From assembly GCF_002252675.1 (NCBI RefSeq), contig NZ_NQKY01000007.1:1-64000 (forward strand): a stretch of 64,000 nucleotides of DNA, written 5' to 3'. The DNA is from Synechococcus sp. BO 8801 (GTDB lineage: Bacteria > Cyanobacteriota > Cyanobacteriia > PCC-6307 > Cyanobiaceae). Below are positions 41,471 to 50,554 of the stretch, piece after piece. Within the stretch, counting starts at the first letter, position 1. Every line of letters begins with the position of its first letter. The translations under genes were made by a program, and so were the position numbers. Under the pieces are notes generated by a model. It did not search any database. It was given only the letters and a program-made list of their open reading frames with translations, and was not told the DNA's origin.

Positions 41471-41962
41471 ATGGCTGCAGCGACGCCGGACCACGAGACC
41501 TTCATCCGCCAGGCCATCGCACTGTCCCGCAAAGCAGCCCTGGAATACGGCACCGGAGGGGCCTTCGGGGCGGTGATCGTCAGGGATGGCGTGGTCATCT
41601 CCCAGGGGATGAACCGCGTCGTGGCCAGCCACGATCCCACCTGGCACGGCGAGATGGAGGCGATCCGGCTGGCCTGCATCACCCTGCAGAGCTTCAAGCT
41701 GCCCGGCTGCATCCTCTACACATCCGCCGAGCCCTGTCCGATGTGCATGGCCACCTGCTACTGGGCCGGCATCGAGGCGGTGTATTACGCCGCCACCGTG
41801 GAGGACGCCCTCCAATACGGCGACTTCGACGATCGACCGATCTACGAGCAGCTGGCCCTGCCGAAGGAGCAGCGCTCCATTCGCCTGACGCAGATCCTGC
41901 GGGAGGAGGCGGTGGAGGTCTGGAAGGAGTACCAGGCCAAGCCTGACCGGGTTCGTTACTGA
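41471..41962 (+). CDS. Nucleoside/guanine deaminase-type protein (CDA fold)
   Basis: A 163-residue protein of the cytidine deaminase fold. Catalytic zinc residues are H59 with E61 (TWHGEMEAIRLAC) and C89, C92 (SAEPCPMCMATCYWAG). The closest type is bacterial guanine/nucleoside deaminase rather than tRNA adenosine deaminase, because the TadA substrate-pocket residues are not evident. Likely role: purine salvage. Confidence 0.75.
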   Translation: MAAATPDHETFIRQAIALSRKAALEYGTGGAFGAVIVRDGVVISQGMNRVVASHDPTWHGEMEAIRLACITLQSFKLPGCILYTSAEPCPMCMATCYWAGIEAVYYAATVEDALQYGDFDDRPIYEQLALPKEQRSIRLTQILREEAVEVWKEYQAKPDRVRY

Positions 41963-41997
41963 GACCCCCGCGGCTCCGAGGGGAAGGGGGAGGGCGC

Positions 41998-42660
41998 TCA
42001 GGTGCTGGTGGCCGGCAGGACCCGGAACAGCAGCAGCAACAGCCCCAGGCTCGCCAGGATCGCCGTCAGAGTGAGCCGCTGGCCACGCCGGCTGCCGGTG
42101 CCCTCCAGCCACGGCCGGCACAGCCGGCTCACCCAGGGCACCAGCCACCAGCCGGTGAGGGCCACGCTGCAGACATTGGCCAGCAGCAGGCCGCTGGGAC
42201 CATCCAGCGGCAAGGGCCGGAGCAGCACCCGCAGCACCTCCACGGTGGGGTAGAGCACCAGCAGCACCAGCAGGTTCACCTTCCAGACGGGCACCCGGCG
42301 GCGCACCGCTTCCCCCAGCCAGCGGGCATAGCCGTCCCAGTCGCCGTCCCCCGCGTAGCGGTAGCCGCCGCGCTCGGCCGGGTTGAGCAGGGTCCGCCGC
42401 TCCGGGCTGTCCATCCAGCCCAGAAAATCGGCCAGGCTGGCGAAGGTCAGCGACGATTCGTAGAGCAGCTCCCCGTTGTCGGCCTGGCCCAGGGGGTTGG
42501 GCAGGCTCTCCTCCACGAAGCCGGGGTAGCCGCGGGCCGCGGTCCGCAGCCGTTCCTCCAGCTCCAGGAAGCCGGTTCGGGCCGTCGGCGCGACGCGGTG
42601 CAGGAACCGGTAGTGGAAGGGTGGGCCAGGGGTGTCGGGACTGGATCGCGTCGGGGGCAT
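41998..42660 (-). CDS. Membrane protein with ABM-like N-terminal domain
   Basis: A 220-residue protein. Residues ~16-110 resemble an antibiotic biosynthesis monooxygenase-like domain (HYRFLHRVAPTARTGFLELE, ELLYESSLTFASLADFLGWM). Three C-terminal membrane helices follow. No known function; the same architecture occurs in cyanobacteria and actinobacteria. Divergent from the deaminase gene. Confidence 0.6.
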   Translation of the reverse strand: MPPTRSSPDTPGPPFHYRFLHRVAPTARTGFLELEERLRTAARGYPGFVEESLPNPLGQADNGELLYESSLTFASLADFLGWMDSPERRTLLNPAERGGYRYAGDGDWDGYARWLGEAVRRRVPVWKVNLLVLLVLYPTVEVLRVLLRPLPLDGPSGLLLANVCSVALTGWWLVPWVSRLCRPWLEGTGSRRGQRLTLTAILASLGLLLLLFRVLPATST

Positions 42661-42726
42661 CGCAGCGGCACCGGGGCCGGCTCACCTTGGGTCATCCTCC
42701 CGGGGAGTGCCACGCGGGGGGCACCC

Positions 42727-44271
42727 TCAGGCCGCCCGCAACCAGCGGTGCCGGGCCCGGTCGCTGAGGTCCTCGCCGGCCAGGGTGAGCAGGGCGTAGA
42801 CCGCCACCAGCGCCAGCAGCTGGTCCCAGGCGAAGGAGCTGAGGCTTTCCAGCAGCTGGCTGCCCAGCCCGGTCGCCCCCACCAGACCCACCACCACCGA
42901 TTCCCGCAGGATCACATCGGCCCGGTAGGCGCCGTAGGCCAGGTAGGGCCGGGCCAGGGCGCTGAAGCGGCCGTAGAGCAGGGCCAGCCGCGGCCCGCTG
43001 CCGCCGCAGGCCATGGCCTCCTCAGCGGCCGGGTCGGTGGCGTCGACACTCTCCAGCAGCAGCCGGCCCAGCACCCCCAGGTTGTGGAAGCCCAGGGCCA
43101 GGGCGGCGGTGATCACCCCCGGCTGCAGCACGAACAGCAGCAGCAGGGCCGTCAGCGGCGGTGGCCACAGGCGGCCGAGGGCCCAGAGCAGCCGCAGCCC
43201 CTGCCGCGCCCAGCCCACCGGCGCCACCACGAGCAGCAACAGCGGCGCCAGCCCCACCGCCAGGCAGGCCGCCAGGGCGGTGAGCAGCAGGGTGCCGCCC
43301 ACCAGCCGCGGCCAGGGGAGGGCCCAGGTGGCGGCCCAGTCGCCGCCGCCCAGGCCCGGCAGCGGCTGCCAGTTGAGCAGGGCCGCCGGATCCACCCCCA
43401 GGGCCCGGCCCACCAGGACGCACAGGGGCACCAGGGCCGCCAGGGCCAGCAGCATCTCGCGGCTGCGCTCGCCCACCCCCCGCCGGGCCAGCACGAACCG
43501 GCCGGGCACCAGCCAGCGCCGCCGCAGCAGGCTGATGCCCGCCTCCAGGGCCAGCATCACCGCCAGCAGCAGCCACAGGCCGCTCCAGAGTTCATGGAAC
43601 TCCAGCGACTGCAGCGTGAGTTTGAGGTCGGTGCCGAGGCCCCCGAGGCCGAACACCCCCAGCAGGGTGGCGCTGCGCAGGGCGCACTCCAGCCGGTAGC
43701 CGCCGTAGCTGAGCACCCCGGGCAGCAGGGCCGGACCCAGGGCCGTGAGCAGGGCGGCCGGCGCCGGGGCGCCCGCCGCCCGCAGGGCCTCCAGGCCGGT
43801 CGTGGGCAGGGCATCGAGCAGGTCGGACAGCACCCGGGCCACCAGGGCGCCGAAGGGCAGGGCGATCGCCAGCACCGCCACCGCCGGCTGCAGCCCCACC
43901 AGCTGGAGCAGCAGCAGCCCCCAGATCAGCTCATGGATCGCCCGGGGCAGGGCCAGCAGGCGGCGGATCAGCTCCGCCGGCAGGGCGCTGCCCGTCAGGG
44001 TTCGCCAGACGGTGCGGGAGCTGCACGCCCCCAGCAGCAGGCCGAGCACCAGGCTGCCGGCCCAGCCCAGCAGGGCCATGCCGACCGTCACCCCCAGCCC
44101 CTTCAGCAGCGACGCGAGCACCACCGGATCCAGCGACGGGGTCACCGCCGCCAGCGCGAAGCTGCCGATCAGCTCCCAGCCGCCCCCGTGCACCAACGGC
44201 GGCAGCAGGACGGCCAGGGGCACCAGCACCAGGGCCGGCAGCAGCATCAGCAGCGGCGGCGCCGGTTTCAA
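42727..44271 (-). CDS. ABC transporter permease, PhnE-like with duplicated permease domains
   Basis: A 514-residue protein with two complete ABC permease halves; each has the EAA-type loop (ALRAAGAPAPAALLTALGPA in the first; EEAMACGGSGPRLALLYGRF in the second). Fusion of both halves in one chain is typical of PhnE-like permeases. It overlaps the ATPase gene by 4 nt. With the PhnD-like protein at 48461, it is a candidate for selenate or phosphonate-type uptake. Confidence 0.75.
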   Translation of the reverse strand: MKPAPPLLMLLPALVLVPLAVLLPPLVHGGGWELIGSFALAAVTPSLDPVVLASLLKGLGVTVGMALLGWAGSLVLGLLLGACSSRTVWRTLTGSALPAELIRRLLALPRAIHELIWGLLLLQLVGLQPAVAVLAIALPFGALVARVLSDLLDALPTTGLEALRAAGAPAPAALLTALGPALLPGVLSYGGYRLECALRSATLLGVFGLGGLGTDLKLTLQSLEFHELWSGLWLLLAVMLALEAGISLLRRRWLVPGRFVLARRGVGERSREMLLALAALVPLCVLVGRALGVDPAALLNWQPLPGLGGGDWAATWALPWPRLVGGTLLLTALAACLAVGLAPLLLLVVAPVGWARQGLRLLWALGRLWPPPLTALLLLFVLQPGVITAALALGFHNLGVLGRLLLESVDATDPAAEEAMACGGSGPRLALLYGRFSALARPYLAYGAYRADVILRESVVVGLVGATGLGSQLLESLSSFAWDQLLALVAVYALLTLAGEDLSDRARHRWLRAA

Positions 44272-45038
44272 GGGGCCGCGCCGGGGGGGGTGCCCCCATA
44301 GAGGTCCGCCAGCAGGTCGGGGTTCACCTGGCCCACCGGCCCGTCGAACAGCACCCGGCCGTCCTTGAGGCCCACGGCCCGATCGAAGCCGTCGAGCAGG
44401 TCGGGGCGGTGCAGGCTCAGCAGCAGGGCCCGGGGGGCCGCCGCCTGGGCCAGCAGCAGGGCCAGCAGCTCGCCGGCCAGGCGCGGATCGAGGCTGGCCA
44501 GGGGCTCATCGGCCAGCAGCAGGGTGGGCTCCTGGCGCAGCAGGCGGGCCATCGCCACCCGCTGGCGCTGGCCGCCGGAGAGGGCCGTCACCGGTTGCTC
44601 CAGCAGGGCCGGATCCAGATCCATCGCCCGCAGGGCCGCCGCGCAGGCCTCGGTGTCGAGCGGCAGCAGCAGGTTGAGCACGGCCCGGGGCCAGCCCCAG
44701 CGGGCCAGGCGGGCGGCGTTGAGGTTCTGCTGGACGGTCAGCTCCTCGATCAGGCGCAGGTCCTGCCAGAGGGTGCCGATGCGGGCCTGCTGGAGCCGCC
44801 GGCCGCGGCGGGAGCGGGCGGGGGGCTGGCCCTCCCAGAGCACCGTGCCCGCCGCCGGCGCCAGCAGGCCGTTGGCCACCGCCAGCAGGGTGCTCTTGCC
44901 GGCGCCACTGGCCCCCAGCAGCGCCACCCGCTCGCCGGGGGCCAGGCTCAGGTCGACGTCCTCCAGCCGCGGCCGCCCGCGGCCGGCCACACGAACACCC
45001 CGCAGCGCGAGCACGGCGGTGGCGGGGCCGGCGGCCAT
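44268..45038 (-). CDS. ABC transporter ATP-binding protein, PhnC-like
   Basis: A 256-residue ATPase with Walker A GASGAGKST, signature LSGGQRQRVAMARLL and Walker B LLLADEPLASLDP. It is coupled to the duplicated permease. It has no own substrate-binding partner adjacent; the PhnD-like gene 3.4 kb to the right on the same strand is the likely one. Confidence 0.8.
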   Translation of the reverse strand: MAAGPATAVLALRGVRVAGRGRPRLEDVDLSLAPGERVALLGASGAGKSTLLAVANGLLAPAAGTVLWEGQPPARSRRGRRLQQARIGTLWQDLRLIEELTVQQNLNAARLARWGWPRAVLNLLLPLDTEACAAALRAMDLDPALLEQPVTALSGGQRQRVAMARLLRQEPTLLLADEPLASLDPRLAGELLALLLAQAAAPRALLLSLHRPDLLDGFDRAVGLKDGRVLFDGPVGQVNPDLLADLYGGTPPGAAP

Positions 45039-45152
45039 GGGGAGCAGGAAGCACGTAGGTCCGATCCAGATTGCCAGCCGTCAGGCCGGGGCCCCCAGGC
45101 GCGTCAGGCCCAGGGGAGCCCCAGCAGAATTCCCCCATCCGCACGGCAAGCG

Positions 45153-45524
45153 ATGACCTCCTCCACCGGGTCCCGACCCTCCCTCCTCGATGGCATCGCC
45201 CGGGTGCTGCTGTGCCTGGTGTTCCTCCACGCGGTGATCGGCAAGCTGACGGGCTTCGCCGGGGTGGCTGGGATGATCGCCGGCCGGGGCATCCCCCTGG
45301 CGCCGGTGCTGCTGGCGGCGGCCGTGGCCCTGATGGTCGTGGGGTCGGTGCTGGTGATCAGCGGCATCCGGGCCCGGCTCGGGGCGATCCTGCTGCTGCT
45401 GTTCCTGGTGCCCACCACCCTGCTGTTCCACAACGATGTGGCCGACCCCCAGGAGCGGATCGCGCTGCTGAAGAACCTCTCGATCATGGGGGGCCTGCTG
45501 CTGGTGGCCGAACGGCGCCCCTGA
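45153..45524 (+). CDS. DoxX-family membrane protein
   Basis: A 123-residue protein with four hydrophobic helices and the DoxX pattern (GIARVLLCLVFLHAVIGKLT, then AGRGIPLAPVLLAAAVALM). DoxX proteins are linked to quinone/thiosulfate redox in archaea, but most bacterial members are uncharacterised. Start ATG at 45153 is the first with the family beginning. Divergent from the ABC genes. Confidence 0.75.
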   Translation: MTSSTGSRPSLLDGIARVLLCLVFLHAVIGKLTGFAGVAGMIAGRGIPLAPVLLAAAVALMVVGSVLVISGIRARLGAILLLLFLVPTTLLFHNDVADPQERIALLKNLSIMGGLLLVAERRP

Positions 45525-45615
45525 ACGGGCCAAACCGCGACCCCACGGGGCGCCGGGGCCAGGCTGGGCGAGCATGGACGGGCGGCATCCTCCCCCTGGC
45601 GACCGGTCCGATCCC

Positions 45616-46524
45616 ATGGTCTTCGCGTCTCCCCGCTCCTACATCCTTCTTTCGGTGGCGGCGGCGGTGGCCACCATCGTGCTCAAGACGGCCGCCTGGC
45701 GATACACCGGCTCGGTGGGCCTGCTCTCGGATGCGATGGAATCCGGGGTGAACCTGGTGGCGGCCCTGGGGGCCTTCTGGGCCCTCAGCCTGGCGGCCAA
45801 GCCGGCCGACCGCACCCATCACTACGGCCACTTCAAGGCCGAGTACTTCTCCAGCGGCCTGGAGAGCGTGCTGATCGTGCTGGCGGCCCTGGCGATCATC
45901 CACGCCGCCGTGGGGCGGCTGCAGGCTCCTGAGCCCCTGGAGCAGCTGGGGCTGGGCATGGCCCTCTCCCTGGTGGCCACCCTGCTCAACGGCGTGGTGG
46001 CCTGGGTGCTGCTGCGGGCCTCCCGCCACTTCCACTCGATCACCCTGCGGGCCGACGCCCACCACCTGTTCACCGACGTCTGGACCTCCGCCGGGGTGCT
46101 GCTGGGCATCGGCCTGGTGAAGCTCACCGGCCTGACGATCCTCGACCCGCTGATCGCCATCGCCGTGGCGCTCAACATCACCCTGACGGGGTGGAATCTG
46201 CTGCGGGAGACGGCCACCGGCCTGCTCGACCGCTCGCTGCCCATCGACGAACAGGAGAAGCTGGAGGCGCTGCTGGCCTCCCATGAATCGGAGGAGATCC
46301 GCTTCCATGCCCTGCGCACCCGGGTGGCCGGATCGCGCCGCTTCGTCGCCCTGCACGTGCTGGTGCCCGGCCGCTGGACCGTGCAGGCCGGCCACGACCT
46401 CTGCGAGCGGCTGGAAGAGGAGATCGCCGTCGCCCTGCCCCGCAGCGATGTGCTGACCCACCTCGAGCCGATCGAGGACCCGAAAGCCTGGGACGACCAA
46501 GGGTTCCGCTGGGAGGAGGGCTGA
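45616..46524 (+). CDS. Cation diffusion facilitator (CDF) transporter
   Basis: A ~302-residue CDF protein (start at 45574 also possible): six membrane helices, metal-site residues SVGLLSDAMESGVNL and RADAHHLFTDVWTSA (HxxxD), the RTHHYGHFKAEYFSSG loop, and the cytosolic C-terminal domain (FHALRTRVAGSRRFVALHVL). It exports Zn2+, Cd2+, Mn2+ or Fe2+ depending on residues; selectivity is not assigned here. Confidence 0.85.
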   Translation: MVFASPRSYILLSVAAAVATIVLKTAAWRYTGSVGLLSDAMESGVNLVAALGAFWALSLAAKPADRTHHYGHFKAEYFSSGLESVLIVLAALAIIHAAVGRLQAPEPLEQLGLGMALSLVATLLNGVVAWVLLRASRHFHSITLRADAHHLFTDVWTSAGVLLGIGLVKLTGLTILDPLIAIAVALNITLTGWNLLRETATGLLDRSLPIDEQEKLEALLASHESEEIRFHALRTRVAGSRRFVALHVLVPGRWTVQAGHDLCERLEEEIAVALPRSDVLTHLEPIEDPKAWDDQGFRWEEG

Positions 46525-46568
46525 GCCCCATACGATCCAGCCAGCCGTCGCACCGCCGCCCCGTCCCC

Positions 46569-47234
46569 ATGGCCACCGTTCTGATCACCGGCACCAACCG
46601 CGGCATCGGTCTGGAGTACTGCCGCCAGCTCCAGGCCAGGGGCGACACGGTGGTGGCGGTCTGCCGCACCCCGTCGCCGGAACTGGAGAGCCTGGGGATC
46701 CGCATCGAGGCGGGGATCGACCTCACCGATGGGACCGCCATCGACGCCCTGGTGGAACGGCTCGACGGCCTCCGCCTCGATGCCCTGATCCTGAACGCCG
46801 GGATCCTGGAATCCACCAGCCTGGGGGGCCTCGATGCGGAGAGCCTGCGGCGCCAGTTCGAGGTGAACGCCATCGCCCCCCTGCGGCTCACGCGGGCCCT
46901 GCTGGGCCATCTGGGCGAGGGCGCCAAGGTGATCCTGATGACGAGCCGCATGGGCTCGATCGACGACAACGGCTCCGGCGGCTCCTACGGCTACCGGATG
47001 TCGAAGGTGGCGCTCAACATGGCCGGCAAGTCCCTGGCCATCGACCTGCGCCCCCGCGGCATCGCCGTGGCCCTGCTTCATCCCGGCCTGGTGAGCACCC
47101 GCATGACGGGCTTCAGTTCCCAGGGCATCAGCCCCGAGGAGTCCGTGCGCGGCCTGCTGGCCCGCATCGACGCCCTCAGCCTGGAAACGAGCGGCACGTT
47201 CTGGCACGCCAACGGCCAGGTGCTGCCCTGGTAG
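46569..47234 (+). CDS. SDR-family oxidoreductase (C-factor/carbonyl reductase-like)
   Basis: A 221-residue short-chain dehydrogenase with the nucleotide site ITGTNRGIGLEYC, LNAGILE, catalytic Ser in LMTSRMGSID and YRMSKVALNMAGKS (Tyr/Lys). The shorter length and C-terminal end resemble the C-signal/carbonyl reductase-like subgroup. Substrate unknown. Confidence 0.8.
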   Translation: MATVLITGTNRGIGLEYCRQLQARGDTVVAVCRTPSPELESLGIRIEAGIDLTDGTAIDALVERLDGLRLDALILNAGILESTSLGGLDAESLRRQFEVNAIAPLRLTRALLGHLGEGAKVILMTSRMGSIDDNGSGGSYGYRMSKVALNMAGKSLAIDLRPRGIAVALLHPGLVSTRMTGFSSQGISPEESVRGLLARIDALSLETSGTFWHANGQVLPW

Positions 47235-47249
47235 GGCCGGAGCGAGCTC

Positions 47250-48344
47250 TCAGGGGCCTGGCGCCAGGGGCAGGGCCAGCTGCAGCGGCAGGAGCCGGCC
47301 ATCCCGCCGCAGGGTGAGGCCGAGGGGCCGGCCCACGGGGTGCGCGGCCACCCGCTCGATCACCTGGCGGGCGCTGCTCACGGACTGGTCATCGACCGCC
47401 GTGATCCCATCGCCGACCCGTAGGCCGGAACGCTCCGCCAGCGAGCCGGGGGCCACCTGGCGGATCTCCACCCGGCCGGCGTGGGTTTCCAGGTAGACCC
47501 CCAGCCGCAGGCCCACCGGCGGTGGCGTCACCACCCCGTACACCGCCGTCGCCAGAGCCGGCTGCAGCGCCGCGCAGTCGAGGTTGTCCTCCCAGGGCAG
47601 CAACCAGGCGGCCTCCGCCAGGCCCAGGGCCCGCAGCTGGTGGGGCACGCCGTGGCCCCCGGCCAGGTGGCCGTTGCCGATCAGGGCCACCACCGGGGCC
47701 CCGGGGCGCCGGCGGCGCTGCTCGGCGATGGCCTCGGCCATGGCCCGGTCCCACAGCAGCTGGCTCTCCACGAAGCGGCCGAAGGAGGGGTCCTCCAGCC
47801 CCGGCAGCCCCTGGCCGCTGCTGGGCACGAAGGGATGGTGCCGCCAGAGCCGGTGCAGCTGGGCCCGGTAGGCGGCGCTGGCCGGCGCCGGTTGCCCCAC
47901 CCCCTCCCGCTCACTGGCGGGCACCGCCGCAAACCCCTCGGCCCGCACCCGCCGCACCAGCCGGCGCTCCACGTTCAGCGCCAGCAGCGGCACGCGCCGG
48001 TCGCGGGCGAAGCGCAGGATCGGCAGGTAGAGGTCGGCGTCGTAGCCCCAGATGGCCGGCCAGTCGAGGGCGTCGAGGAAGGCGCGCTCCTCCAGGGCCC
48101 CGGCCACCCAGCGGTCGAGCACCGGCTGCAGCCGGCGCGGCACCATCTCCAGGCCGAGGCTCAGGCCGGGGCTGCGCTCCTGCAGCGCCTGGAGCGTGGC
48201 CAGCTGCCAGCGGTGGTGGGCGGCGCTGTCGTGGCGCTCCCCCAGCAGCACCACCGGACGCCGGGCCAGGCGATCCAGCAGCTCGCCCGCCGCCACGGTG
48301 CGGGGACCGGCGGCGCTGGGCTCCACCCAGGCGCCCGCGGGCAC
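47250..48344 (-). CDS. ChaN-family lipoprotein-like protein with PDZ domain
   Basis: A ~364-residue protein (annotated from GTG 48344). It has a ChaN/DUF399 domain (VVLLGERHDSAAHHRWQLAT, GLEMVPRRLQPVLD, LIGNGHLAGGHGVPH) and a C-terminal PDZ domain (APGSLAERSGLRVGDGITAV). Upstream of the GTG the frame stays open through a hydrophobic stretch LALGLAALLGAPGPAAASAC that looks like a signal peptide with lipobox-like Cys, but has no ATG, GTG or TTG start. The true start may be non-canonical, or the signal was lost. ChaN binds iron or heme in other bacteria. Confidence 0.7.
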   Translation of the reverse strand: MPAGAWVEPSAAGPRTVAAGELLDRLARRPVVLLGERHDSAAHHRWQLATLQALQERSPGLSLGLEMVPRRLQPVLDRWVAGALEERAFLDALDWPAIWGYDADLYLPILRFARDRRVPLLALNVERRLVRRVRAEGFAAVPASEREGVGQPAPASAAYRAQLHRLWRHHPFVPSSGQGLPGLEDPSFGRFVESQLLWDRAMAEAIAEQRRRRPGAPVVALIGNGHLAGGHGVPHQLRALGLAEAAWLLPWEDNLDCAALQPALATAVYGVVTPPPVGLRLGVYLETHAGRVEIRQVAPGSLAERSGLRVGDGITAVDDQSVSSARQVIERVAAHPVGRPLGLTLRRDGRLLPLQLALPLAPGP

Positions 48345-48460
48345 ACAGGCGCTGGCGGCCGCGGGCCCCGGCGCCCCCAGCAGGGCGGCCAGGCCCAGGG
48401 CCAGCCCGGCGGCCCTCGGCCCGCGGCGGTGCCAGCGACCGTGGCAGCGGAAAAGCGGGA

Positions 48461-49408
48461 TCAGCGGATCTTGCCGATCTGGCGGCCCACCTTCTCGATG
48501 GGGCTGTAGGCCGCCGCATTGGCGGGGATGAACCGCTGGGCGCCGAACAACGCCAGCACCTCCTTCTGCCTGGGATTGGTGGTGCGCCAGCTGAGGATCG
48601 CCGTCCTCATCCTGGTGGTGAAGCCCTTGCCGAAGCGCTTGTCGAGATCGGGCTGGGCAATCCAGTGGTAGTTGGGATAGCCGGGGGTCTTCCAGATCGG
48701 AATCACCTTGGCGCGGTTGACCTTGCCCTCGCTGAGGCTGCTGCGCCAGACCTCTTCGCTGACGGCGCCGGCCTGGTAGGCGCCGCTCTGCACCAGGGCG
48801 ATCGTGGCGTCATGGCTGCTGCTGAAACCGGGTGCACCGCCGGCGAAGTCGCTCAGCTTGACCCCGGCCTGACTCAGATAGAACTGGGGCATCAGGCGGC
48901 CGGAGGTGGAGCTCTCCGAGCCGAAGGTGAAGCGCTTGCCCTTCAGCTCCGCCAGCCCCTTGACGTTGCTGATCGGCTTGAGGCCGCTGCTGGTGTTGGC
49001 GATGAAGACGCTCTGGAACGACGCGTCGATGTCGCGCTGGGCGATCACCAGGGCGCCGGGCTTCTGCAGGCGTGCCTGCACCCCTGTGAGACTGCCGAAC
49101 CAGACCAGATCCAGGCCACCGGTGCGGAAGGCACTGACGGCGGCGGCGTAGTCGACCACCGGCACGTAGACCACCTTGACCCCCAGCTGACGGCTGAGTT
49201 CATTGGCCACCAGGGGGTAGAGCCGGTTGAGCGTCTCGGGCTTCTGGTCGGGGATGGCGCCGATGCGCAGCACCTTCTGGCTCTGCTGGGCCGCCGCCGG
49301 AGCCAGCAGGCCGGGAAGGGGGGCGGCGGCGGGGGCCACCAGGGGCAGCAGCGCCAGCGACACCCCCATCAGGGCGGCGCTGGCGGTGGCGCGGATCCGG
49401 AGAAGCAT
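48461..49408 (-). CDS. PhnD-like periplasmic binding protein, putative selenate ABC transporter
   Basis: A 315-residue protein with a signal peptide (hydrophobic, ending near APAAAQQ) and a PhnD-like binding domain: LRIGAIPDQKPETLNRLYPL, YAAAVSAFRTGGLDLVWFGS, and ALVQSGAYQAGAVSEEVWRS. This type is recognised as the proposed selenate-transport binding protein found with selenium genes. It lies beside the SelU gene, with SelD just beyond. Phosphonate or another oxyanion is an alternative. The likely ABC partners are at 42727-45038. Confidence 0.7.
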   Translation of the reverse strand: MLLRIRATASAALMGVSLALLPLVAPAAAPLPGLLAPAAAQQSQKVLRIGAIPDQKPETLNRLYPLVANELSRQLGVKVVYVPVVDYAAAVSAFRTGGLDLVWFGSLTGVQARLQKPGALVIAQRDIDASFQSVFIANTSSGLKPISNVKGLAELKGKRFTFGSESSTSGRLMPQFYLSQAGVKLSDFAGGAPGFSSSHDATIALVQSGAYQAGAVSEEVWRSSLSEGKVNRAKVIPIWKTPGYPNYHWIAQPDLDKRFGKGFTTRMRTAILSWRTTNPRQKEVLALFGAQRFIPANAAAYSPIEKVGRQIGKIR

Positions 49409-49513
49409 CGGGCTCGGGCAGGGGGTAGACCGTTGCTCCACTATGGCCATCAGGTGGGTGCCGGCCCGCGGCCTTCGTCCTCGCCAGGCGCCCCCGTCCC
49501 AGCCGCGAGCCCC

Positions 49514-50554
49514 ATGGCGCCCTGCCTTCCCATCGATGCGTTCCTGGCGGGGGGTGGCGCCGTGCTCGACGTGCGCACCCCGGCCGAATTCCGCCAGGGC
49601 CACATCCCCGGGGCCGCCAATCTGCCCCTGTTCAGCGATGCCGAACGGGCCGAGGTGGGCACCCTCTACAAGCAGCAGGGCCGCCAGGCCGCCGTGCAAC
49701 GGGGTCTGGCCCTGGTGGGGCCGCGGATGGAGGCCCTGGCCGCCGAACTGGTGGCCTGGAGCGAACGCTCGGCCGGGGCGCCCCTGCGGCTGCACTGCTG
49801 GCGCGGCGGCATGCGTTCGGGCAGCGTCGCCTGGCTGGCCCAGCAGCTGGAGCTGCCGGTGCTGCTGCTGGAGGGGGGCTACAAGAGCTACCGGCGCTGG
49901 GTGCTGGAGCTGTTCGAGCGGCCCTGGCCCGTGCGGCTGCTGGGGGGCCGCACCGGCAGCGGCAAGACCGAGCTGCTGCTGGCCCTGCAGGGGCTGGGGG
50001 CGGCGGTGGTGGATCTGGAGGGGCTGGCGCACCACCGCGGCAGCAGCTTCGGCGGGCTGGGCCTGCCGGAGCAGCCCAGCAGCGAGCACTACGAGAACCG
50101 ACTGGCCGCCGCCCTGGCCCCCCTGGCCGGGGCGGAGCAGATCTGGCTGGAGGCCGAGAGTGCCATGGTGGGCCGCTGCCGCATCCCCGCCGGCCTGTGG
50201 CGCCAGATGAAGGCCGCGCCGGTGCTGGCGGTGGAGCGGCCCCTGCAGGAGCGGGTGGACCACCTGGTGGAGATCTACGGCGCCCAGGATCCCGTCGCCC
50301 TGGCGGAGGCCACCCGGCGCATCGCCAAGCGGCTGGGGCCCCAGCGCACCGCCCTGGCCCTGGAGGCGATCGAGCAGGGCGACTGGGCCACCGCCTGCCG
50401 GCAGATGCTCGATTACTACGACCGCTGCTACGACCACGACCTCGACGGCCATGCCTGCTCGGCGGTGGATCTGGGCGGTCTGGCGGCACCGGAGGCCGCC
50501 CACGAGCTGATCAGCCGGGGGCTGGTGACGCTGCGGCAGCCGCCCGCCGGCTGA
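49514..50554 (+). CDS. selU: tRNA 2-selenouridine synthase
   Basis: A 346-residue protein. The N-terminal rhodanese domain has the catalytic Cys C95 in RLHCWRGGMRS, and the C-terminal P-loop domain has Walker A GGRTGSGKT (144-152). It replaces sulfur by selenium at U34 of Lys, Glu and Gln tRNAs using selenophosphate, via a geranylated intermediate. Start ATG at 49514 is preceded by GAGCCCC. It is divergent from the selenate binding protein and convergent with selD, whose 3' end overlaps by 44 nt. Confidence 0.9.
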   Translation: MAPCLPIDAFLAGGGAVLDVRTPAEFRQGHIPGAANLPLFSDAERAEVGTLYKQQGRQAAVQRGLALVGPRMEALAAELVAWSERSAGAPLRLHCWRGGMRSGSVAWLAQQLELPVLLLEGGYKSYRRWVLELFERPWPVRLLGGRTGSGKTELLLALQGLGAAVVDLEGLAHHRGSSFGGLGLPEQPSSEHYENRLAAALAPLAGAEQIWLEAESAMVGRCRIPAGLWRQMKAAPVLAVERPLQERVDHLVEIYGAQDPVALAEATRRIAKRLGPQRTALALEAIEQGDWATACRQMLDYYDRCYDHDLDGHACSAVDLGGLAAPEAAHELISRGLVTLRQPPAG

